A stretch of 12,074 nucleotides of DNA from Acidobacteria bacterium UBA6911. GTDB taxonomy: Bacteria; Acidobacteriota; UBA6911. The notes beneath the pieces were generated by a model. That model searched no databases, was not told the origin of the DNA, and saw only the letters and a program-made list of their open reading frames with translations. Below, one piece after another: positions 7,279 through 12,074 of this stretch. The position numbers and the translations under genes are program-made. Each line of letters opens with the position of its first letter. Position 1 is the first letter of the stretch. The stretch lies in contig DKBB01000170.1 in NCBI GenBank assembly GCA_002451015.1, positions 1-12,074 on the forward strand. The letters run 5' to 3'.

Positions 7279-10011
7279 TCAGTCGATCTCGCCGGGTAAC
7301 ACATAGTAGTACCACCCGTCCCGGCCATCCACGCCGCCGCTACCGCCGGTAATGGTGTTGAAACCCCCATAATAATATTCGTAGGGGGTTTCTGTCCGGT
7401 TGTTCGACACCTTCAGGTTAAAAGGATCCATGTTCAGCCACGTTTCGGCAGCTTCCGACATCTCGGTTCCGTGGTAGTAGTGGTTTAAATACTCGACAGT
7501 CCGAATCCACTGAGTGGCATCCTGCCCGTGCGGATCCCCTGGCCCCTGAACCGGCCGTTGGTTAAACTTGGTCAGGCCGTCGCCGTCGAAACCGAGTGTC
7601 TCATATACCGATTTCGCAATCTGAAGACCGAGCGAATCAGCCAGACATCCATCGTTGTAGTCGTTGACCGTATTTACAAGCACTATCGCCCTCGGTGCCA
7701 GCGTCGCAACCAGGTCATTCTGATCGTATGGCAGACGCGTACCGAAGCCATAGGCACCCGGCAGACGGGCATAGAATCGGCCAGGGGTCAGGAAGCGCCT
7801 GAAAAGTTCGGTCCCCCGGACACGATTATGTCGTATGCTGTTCGCCATGAACTCCGTACCGGTCGCTACCTGTCGCGGGGACTTCCCTGTTCCCTCGGAC
7901 GGACCAAAGGGTGTTCCGGTCCAATCATATTCCTGTCCGATGTAGACATAACGCCAGGGCGAGGGTCCACTTGCTCCCGCCGCTCCCGGGATGCAGACGG
8001 AAATGCGCTCGTCAAAAACGGCCGATACGAATGCGTACTTGCCGTTGATTGAGAAACCCGTAATCGCGAGTTTCGATGTATCGATCGACGCGGCAATAGT
8101 GGAAGCGCCCGGCACGGAAGAACCTCCGATCCTCTCGAGAGAGTCGATGACCCGGCTTGCGCTCCAGGCGGCCGCCATTTCGCTGCTCACTTCACGAAGA
8201 GCGCCCTCTCCGTGGCGGGAGTAAGGATAAAGCTCATAGAAGGTGCCCGTGCGTGTTCCCCATGCGTACTCGTTCGTGCGTATGTCGCCACCGCTACCGG
8301 AGGGTACCTTTACCATGACATAGCCCGCGTCGCGGTACACTTCGTTATCGCCGTCAAAGCTGAGAACTACAGGCGCCGGTCCGCCCGTGCGCTCCGAGTC
8401 GAGAAGCTGTCCGGAGGATGGAAGATAGACGGTGTATGTCAGTTCCGAAGTTTTGTCTCCAACGGCAATCTTGATTGTCACTTCTTCCTGTGGAACGGTA
8501 GCCTCCCGGAAGTAGTCCCGCCCGTTCCATCTGAATAAAAGGATAGGGTCGCCGACGTTCACATGCTTGATCTGTGTGACTTCGACGCTGTCCGGCGAGC
8601 CCGGCTTATAACCATATTCGTAGAATTGTGCCATATCGAGTATTTCCGCGCGCCGTTCTTCCCAATCCGAGACACTTTGCACCAGGCGATCGCTGCCGAA
8701 GAATTTGTACGGATTCGGCAGTGTGTTCCGAACGGGCAGATCCGCAGGATCGGGATAGCGCGTATCCGCCCAACGCAACCCGGCGATCGCTGCTTCGAGT
8801 CGATCGGCGGCAGCATCGATTATTGTTTTTTCGAGTACAACCGCCGACAGATTCTTGATCAAAGCCTCCCCCTTGCTGCGAGCTTTGTCCAGCTCAGCCT
8901 GCGTCGCCGGTGTGTAAACACCTTTCGGGAAGGCAATGGAATCGAGATAGCGGATCGCATTTTTCAGCCTCCAGTCGCTGAACTTGAACGCACTTTCCCC
9001 ATCCCAGCCGACAAGCGTGACGCTACCCCAGTCCACGGCATTCGGTCGCTCGGGATCGAAGTCGGCATAGAGGTCATCCTGGTCGTGGCTCCAGAATGAG
9101 ATTCCGACTCGTGCGGGGCCGGGAGTTCGCTTTGTCGTGCCGCCCCGACTGCGCTCGGACACCGTTACATTTTCGGCGACATCGTTAATGGATACGTCGA
9201 CACCGAAGACGCAACCATTTCCGAGTTCTACTTTCTCGATATGGATTGCGATTTCGACATTGTATCCGACAACGGTCGATCCGTCCCCGGCATATACATC
9301 GTGTACCGCATAGCCTCCGATCATGTTCGTAAATTCCGGATGAATCGGGTCGGCCATTACCGAGCCGAGCGACGGGATCCCGGGATTGCGGAAGAAGTAG
9401 AGTGCTCCGTTCGAACCGACGGCAAACATGCCAATGGTGTCCGTTTCATAAGGGACCTTGTCGTTGTAGAGGTCGAATCCGAACTGCACGCTGTCTTGAT
9501 CGGCAGGCACAGCCGGTTTGCGCGTCAACGCGAATTCTCCGGTATCGGCCCCGCGCATTGGAGTGGCATCCCGGACCTGGACAAACAGGTAGAGCATAGG
9601 ACCATCCCAGACAGCTCTCAGAACTCCGCGTGGTTCGGAACCGGCCGAATAAAGATAGTCCGTATTGTCGGTCTGCGCTTTGAAGTGGTCCACAGGCGAC
9701 TCCGGCGCATGCGCATAGGCTGCGTCCATGATGCCGTCGACAATAATGTCCTCGGCTATGAAGAAAGCTTCAAGTTCACTCTGCGGGTACAGGGTTGCAT
9801 TGTAGTTACCGACATAGTCGATCATGTTACTTTTTGGGGAATCTGGAAGTGTTACACCGGTTGCGGACACTCCCTGCCGGACGTTGCAGAACACGAGACA
9901 AAAAATCAGCATTCCGACAGCCACAAAGTCGGGAGGAGATTGCAATTTTTTTCTGCGGGACCAAGGTTGAATTTTCAGGGCAAGCGCCTTAGTGGACCTT
10001 TTTTTTATCAT
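7279..10011 (-). CDS. Secreted CBM9-like / CE15-like (glucuronoyl esterase family) alpha/beta hydrolase
   Basis: A 910-residue exported protein with a long basic n-region (1-30), a hydrophobic core (~31-43) and a likely cleavage after V-S-A at ~50. Residues ~80-340 look like a family 9 carbohydrate-binding/DOMON beta-sandwich, with I-x-V-D-G-x-x-D near 89-96, R-A-V-W-D near 132-136 and D-Q-D-S-V-Q near 171-176. A helical linker at ~350-412 resembles FIVAR-like modules. The hydrolase spans ~445-850 and opens with D-W-E-E-R-R-A-E-I-L, typical of CE15. The nucleophile is Ser654 in G-F-S-I-N-G-K; Trp686 and His828 match the family's conserved Trp and catalytic His. CE15 enzymes cleave esters between glucuronic acid side chains of xylan and lignin alcohols. 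The usual Arg after the Ser is Ile here, and the usual P-Q-E-S-G acid motif is P-G-A-A-G, so activity and substrate are uncertain. A ~50-residue tail rich in Tyr and Gly ends the protein. The start is supported by a GGGGAA ribosome site. Confidence 0.8.
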   Translation of the reverse strand: MIKKRSTKALALKIQPWSRRKKLQSPPDFVAVGMLIFCLVFCNVRQGVSATGVTLPDSPKSNMIDYVGNYNATLYPQSELEAFFIAEDIIVDGIMDAAYAHAPESPVDHFKAQTDNTDYLYSAGSEPRGVLRAVWDGPMLYLFVQVRDATPMRGADTGEFALTRKPAVPADQDSVQFGFDLYNDKVPYETDTIGMFAVGSNGALYFFRNPGIPSLGSVMADPIHPEFTNMIGGYAVHDVYAGDGSTVVGYNVEIAIHIEKVELGNGCVFGVDVSINDVAENVTVSERSRGGTTKRTPGPARVGISFWSHDQDDLYADFDPERPNAVDWGSVTLVGWDGESAFKFSDWRLKNAIRYLDSIAFPKGVYTPATQAELDKARSKGEALIKNLSAVVLEKTIIDAAADRLEAAIAGLRWADTRYPDPADLPVRNTLPNPYKFFGSDRLVQSVSDWEERRAEILDMAQFYEYGYKPGSPDSVEVTQIKHVNVGDPILLFRWNGRDYFREATVPQEEVTIKIAVGDKTSELTYTVYLPSSGQLLDSERTGGPAPVVLSFDGDNEVYRDAGYVMVKVPSGSGGDIRTNEYAWGTRTGTFYELYPYSRHGEGALREVSSEMAAAWSASRVIDSLERIGGSSVPGASTIAASIDTSKLAITGFSINGKYAFVSAVFDERISVCIPGAAGASGPSPWRYVYIGQEYDWTGTPFGPSEGTGKSPRQVATGTEFMANSIRHNRVRGTELFRRFLTPGRFYARLPGAYGFGTRLPYDQNDLVATLAPRAIVLVNTVNDYNDGCLADSLGLQIAKSVYETLGFDGDGLTKFNQRPVQGPGDPHGQDATQWIRTVEYLNHYYHGTEMSEAAETWLNMDPFNLKVSNNRTETPYEYYYGGFNTITGGSGGVDGRDGWYYYVLPGEID

Positions 10012-10060
10012 GACATTCCCCGTGGCTACCGTGTGTTAAAAAATTTCAGTATCCATACCC

Positions 10061-10089
10061 ATTATCCAATTCATCCACCACGCTGGCAA
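10061..10089 (-). promoter_or_regulatory. Sigma70-type promoter for the CE15-like gene
   Basis: On the minus strand, TTGCCA (10089-10084; 5 of 6 consensus) and GATAAT (10066-10061; 5 of 6) are separated by exactly 17 bases. Transcription would begin near 10054, leaving a leader of about 43 bases before the ATG at 10011. This is the best-formed promoter I see in the window. Confidence 0.65.
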
Positions 10090-10165
10090 ATTGTTATGTA
10101 TGGACACTCAGGATCATCCGATACCATCCTTTTCATACATTTGGTGCATTTTGAAAGGAAAAACC

Positions 10166-10216
10166 ATGGCGCGTTCACTTTTTGCGGAACTTTCAAAACA
10201 CGCACGTGTTTTATAA
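10166..10216 (+). CDS. Possible 16-codon ORF upstream of the IS3 orfA
   Basis: An ATG at 10166 preceded by AAAGGA (10154-10159) reads 16 sense codons to TAA (peptide starts M-A-R-S-L-F-A-E-L). It ends within a palindrome (10195-10212). It could be a leader peptide, the 5' remnant of a disrupted gene, or chance. I know no family for it. Confidence 0.2.
   Translation: MARSLFAELSKHARVL
10195..10212. repeat. 18-bp near-perfect palindrome
   Basis: AAAACACG and CGTGTTTT form 8-bp perfect arms around CA. As a plus-strand transcript it ends in UUUU, but the arms are mostly A-U and the loop is minimal, so it is more likely a protein-binding palindrome or part of the insertion element's upstream region than a strong terminator. 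Confidence 0.4.
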
Positions 10217-10293
10217 GCAGGAGGAGTGCAGAAGAAATCCCCGGCTCGACAGTCCCTGTCAGCCTGTTCAAAGCTGGTCATGACACATTACCT

Positions 10294-10300
10294 GGAGGAG
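10294..10300 (+). promoter_or_regulatory. Ribosome binding site that fixes the orfA start
   Basis: GGAGGAG lies 6 bases before the ATG at 10307. This favours a 108-residue protein over the in-frame upstream ATG at 10226, which would add 27 residues unlike the family. Confidence 0.65.
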
Positions 10301-10306
10301 CCAACC

Positions 10307-10633
10307 ATGGCCGCCGAAGTTGTCAAACAGCTCAGAAAAACCACTCGCCGTAAATTCACGGTTGAAGAAAAAATCGGTATTGTGCTGGAAGGTCTTCGAG
10401 GAGAAATTCCAGTCTCTGAACTATGCCGGAAACATGGGATCCAAAGTTCCGTTTACTACAAATGGTCCAAGGCATTCCTGGAGGCCGGCAGGGGCGGATT
10501 AACCAAGGAGACCTCCCGGGATGCGAATAAACAGGAAGTTCTTCGTCTGAAGGAAGAAAATGAATCCCTGAAAACAGCTGTGGCGGAGATCATCCTGGAA
10601 AACAAGCACCTTAAAAAAAGTATAGGCCTGTAG
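10307..10633 (+). CDS. IS3-family transposase OrfA
   Basis: A 108-residue protein of the usual OrfA length. It has an N-terminal helix-turn-helix at ~15-56 (R-R-K-F-T-V-E-E-K, then V-S-E-L-C-R-K-H-G-I and V-Y-Y-K-W) and a C-terminal leucine-zipper helix at ~76-105. In IS3 elements OrfA binds the terminal repeats, and the OrfAB fusion made by a -1 ribosomal frameshift is the transposase. An A-run (seven A then G) at 10613-10620 near the end of orfA is where such slippage would occur, and the -1 frame continues into orfB-like sequence. Because orfB is broken, OrfA alone cannot transpose the element; it might still act as a DNA-binding inhibitor of related elements. Confidence 0.85.
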   Translation: MAAEVVKQLRKTTRRKFTVEEKIGIVLEGLRGEIPVSELCRKHGIQSSVYYKWSKAFLEAGRGGLTKETSRDANKQEVLRLKEENESLKTAVAEIILENKHLKKSIGL

Positions 10634-10706
10634 TCCGGCAGAAATATCCGCGAATGACTGTCGAATAAAAAGGGAAACATTAAGAACCGTTCAAGGATCC
10701 GAAAGA
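10618..10706 (+). pseudogene. Decayed start of IS3 orfB
   Basis: In the -1 frame relative to orfA, the sequence from 10618 reads K-Y-R-P-V-V-R-Q-K-Y-P-R-M-T-V-E and stops at 10666. If one base is taken as lost at about 10666-10670, it resumes as K-R-E-T-L-R-T-V-Q-G-S-E to 10703. Together these resemble the [RK]-x-[YK]-x-x-M-[ST]-x-x-E-K-x-E-I-[IL]-R-x-V-x-G-S segment that opens OrfB in many IS3 elements. Weaker likenesses (V-K-W, then R-E-G-S-E-E-Y-A-G-K) continue to about 10795 with further stops. The DDE catalytic region is missing entirely and I find no right terminal repeat, so the element's right part has been lost. Confidence 0.55.
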
Positions 10707-10811
10707 TAAGGGATATCCAAGGTGACGGAGTGAAGTGGACCCTTTGAGGGAGGGAAGGATCGGAAGAATATGCCGGCAAGATCCCCTGGCAAATTCCGCG
10801 TGCTCTTTGGA

Positions 10812-11954
10812 TTAATTAATACGTATTCCGGGTATCACAGGCGGACGATCTCCTATTTCGAAGAAAACCTCAACCATTGTGGTTACGGAGACGGGTTTCT
10901 CATCCTGGATTGTCGGACGATAGCGCCATTGCCTGACGGCTTCAACCGCTGCACTGTCCAGCATAGGATGACCTTCGACCGGCGTGACATCCTGCACCAG
11001 CCCTTCCTCATCGATCGTGATCCGGAGAACCACTTTGCCGGAAACCCGCGCACGCCTTGCAAGCTCCGGATAGATGGGATTCACTTTATGAACCAGGGTG
11101 AGTTTATCGGTAGCGTCCTGAAATCCACTCAGATCTACATGAAAATCCTTCTGCTTCGCGGTTTTTCTTGAAAACAGAGCATCTTCCAGGTCGGAGTTGA
11201 ATTTCCACTCCCTGACCGTCATTAGAATGGCTTTCTTGCCGTCCATGTTTACATAGAAGGAAAAGGGCAGTTTCAATCCATCGACATCCCTGTAATCGGA
11301 ATGCAAGACTTCCGTCCTGCTGTCTGATTTAATATTAATGATTTTTTTGGGGAAAAATGTGGCGGGATCGATCAGGACGTAGACTAGGTCGTAGCCACCC
11401 CAGTCTTTATAACTGATTACTATGTAATTCTTGCCTTCGAGCTGTACCCGGCCTTCCAGTACCGGCTTGACTTCCTGCATCTCCGGATTCAGCATTCCCT
11501 GAACGGCCCATGCGGAATCTTTGAAATCCGCCAGCTCTTCTTTGGACATGTTCTTAACGGATCCGTCCCTGGGATTGAGTTTCCAGCCCTTTTTACCGTC
11601 AAATGCCTGTGTGCCTACAAAAGTGGCATCCATGCGCAGTTTGTCGGGCAGCTTCGCATAGTAGACGGCCATCATCCTGGTATCTCCCGGTGCAACCCGG
11701 TATTCGACACTGAGTTTTGAGTCCCGTATTTTGGACAGGTTTTCACGGCCGCCCAGAGCCTCAACCATCTTTTCGAAAATCATCCTGCCCTGCCTGAGTT
11801 TGGCGTCTTCCGCTTCGTCTGTTTCCGCCTGCTCCGACGACTGAGGAACCGAACCGGCATACACATCCTGAGACAAGCCTCCCGACAGGATTACGGCCAG
11901 TGCCAATACGACTCGTCCTGAGAATCGAGTTAAAAAAATACGCATGACGGTCAT
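10812..11954 (-). CDS. Secreted LolA/LppX-like protein with C-terminal TonB domain
   Basis: A 380-residue protein with a signal peptide (basic M-R-I-F-L-T-R, hydrophobic ~14-25, likely cleavage after V-Y-A at ~33). An acidic linker follows (~39-52). Residues ~56-262 look like the outer-membrane lipoprotein-sorting (LolA/LppX) fold: K-M-V-E-A-L-G-G near 62-69, Y-Y-A-K-L-P-D-K-L-R-M near 98-108, F-D-G-K-K-G-W near 118-124, and I-D-P-A-T-F-F-P-K-K near 195-204. Residues ~288-367 are a TonB C-terminal domain (P-I-Y-P-E-L-A-R-R-A-R-V-S-G-K-V near 293-308, A-V-R-Q-W-R-Y-x-P near 339-347). Unlike true TonB it has a cleaved signal instead of a cytoplasmic anchor and no Pro-rich spacer. No exbB or exbD is nearby, so energy transduction is unlikely. 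An in-frame ATG four codons in (11945-11943) is an alternative start. The gene converges on the IS3 remnant. Confidence 0.8.
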   Translation of the reverse strand: MTVMRIFLTRFSGRVVLALAVILSGGLSQDVYAGSVPQSSEQAETDEAEDAKLRQGRMIFEKMVEALGGRENLSKIRDSKLSVEYRVAPGDTRMMAVYYAKLPDKLRMDATFVGTQAFDGKKGWKLNPRDGSVKNMSKEELADFKDSAWAVQGMLNPEMQEVKPVLEGRVQLEGKNYIVISYKDWGGYDLVYVLIDPATFFPKKIINIKSDSRTEVLHSDYRDVDGLKLPFSFYVNMDGKKAILMTVREWKFNSDLEDALFSRKTAKQKDFHVDLSGFQDATDKLTLVHKVNPIYPELARRARVSGKVVLRITIDEEGLVQDVTPVEGHPMLDSAAVEAVRQWRYRPTIQDEKPVSVTTMVEVFFEIGDRPPVIPGIRIN

Positions 11955-12012
11955 GACATTCCCTCGAACCGATGCATTTGAGTTTAATTTCTTAGATATA
12001 AGTATGGTTGAG

Positions 12013-12039
12013 ATTTTACTACATATGCTAGCGGTAGTA
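12013..12039 (-). promoter_or_regulatory. Dyad symmetry over the probable -10 of the LolA-TonB gene
   Basis: TACTAC (12017-12022) and GTAGTA (12034-12039) are perfect inverted 6-mers separated by 11 bases. On the minus strand a -10-like TAAAAT (12018-12013) overlaps the proximal arm, about 58 bases before the ATG at 11954; no good -35 is present. This is the position of a repressor operator. The TACTACATATG half resembles the BlaI/MecI-type operator half-site as I recall it, but the spacing here is wider than that class. Confidence 0.4.
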
Positions 12040-12074
12040 TATATGTTTCAGATACTCCGGTTTTTAGACTAAGG

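Noticed and set aside
9241..10353. 370-codon open frame on the plus strand, antisense to the CE15-like gene
   Set aside because: Low-complexity, Arg/His/Cys-rich translation with no recognisable domain and no ribosome site; it mirrors the strong codon structure of the minus-strand gene.
9991..10750. AGTGGACC at 9991 and at 10734 as the two ends of the insertion element
   Set aside because: The copies are in the same orientation, not inverted. One lies inside the coding start of the CE15-like gene and the other within the orfB remnant, so they are not terminal inverted repeats.

Overview
The window looks like a stretch of a Gram-negative, probably soil- or sediment-type genome. An Acidobacteriota-like organism, or one of the related deep phyla, is my best guess. 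I base this on the gene types together: a eukaryotic-like Ser/Thr kinase start, a HEAT-repeat protein, tandem periplasmic adaptors with a MacB-like permease, a secreted CBM9/glucuronoyl-esterase-like enzyme, and a secreted protein ending in a TonB C-terminal domain. No marker gene fixes the taxonomy.

Layout, left to right. At 1-147 (minus) is the first 49 codons of a probable Ser/Thr protein kinase that runs off the left edge. About 840 bases without a convincing gene follow. A HEAT-repeat protein is at 991-1773 (plus). A compact plus-strand operon occupies 1960-7196: three consecutive, related but non-identical periplasmic adaptors (HlyD/MacA type), then one MacB/FtsX-type permease. Two of the three junctions are 4-base ATGA overlaps. 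No ATPase and no TolC-like outer-membrane factor is encoded in the window. At 7279-10011 (minus, convergent with the operon) is a 910-residue secreted multidomain enzyme with an N-terminal CBM9-like domain and a C-terminal CE15-like alpha/beta hydrolase. It has a good sigma70-type promoter. At 10307-10633 (plus) lies an IS3-family orfA, followed by a decayed orfB remnant. At 10812-11954 (minus) is a secreted protein joining a LolA/LppX-like domain to a TonB C-terminal domain, with a dyad symmetry in its promoter region.

How the genes work together. The four-gene block probably builds an envelope-spanning export complex. The permease is the inner-membrane part and the three adaptors, two of them predicted lipoproteins, form the periplasmic bridge. 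The ATPase and outer-membrane channel must come from elsewhere in the genome. The hydrolase, the TonB-domain protein and the IS remnant look like independent neighbours.

The points most worth a second look are the triple-adaptor, ATPase-less operon, the altered active-site motifs of the CE15-like enzyme, the LolA-TonB fusion, and short palindromes upstream of several genes. I saw no CRISPR array, rRNA or tRNA gene, and no clear evidence of a wholly new system.
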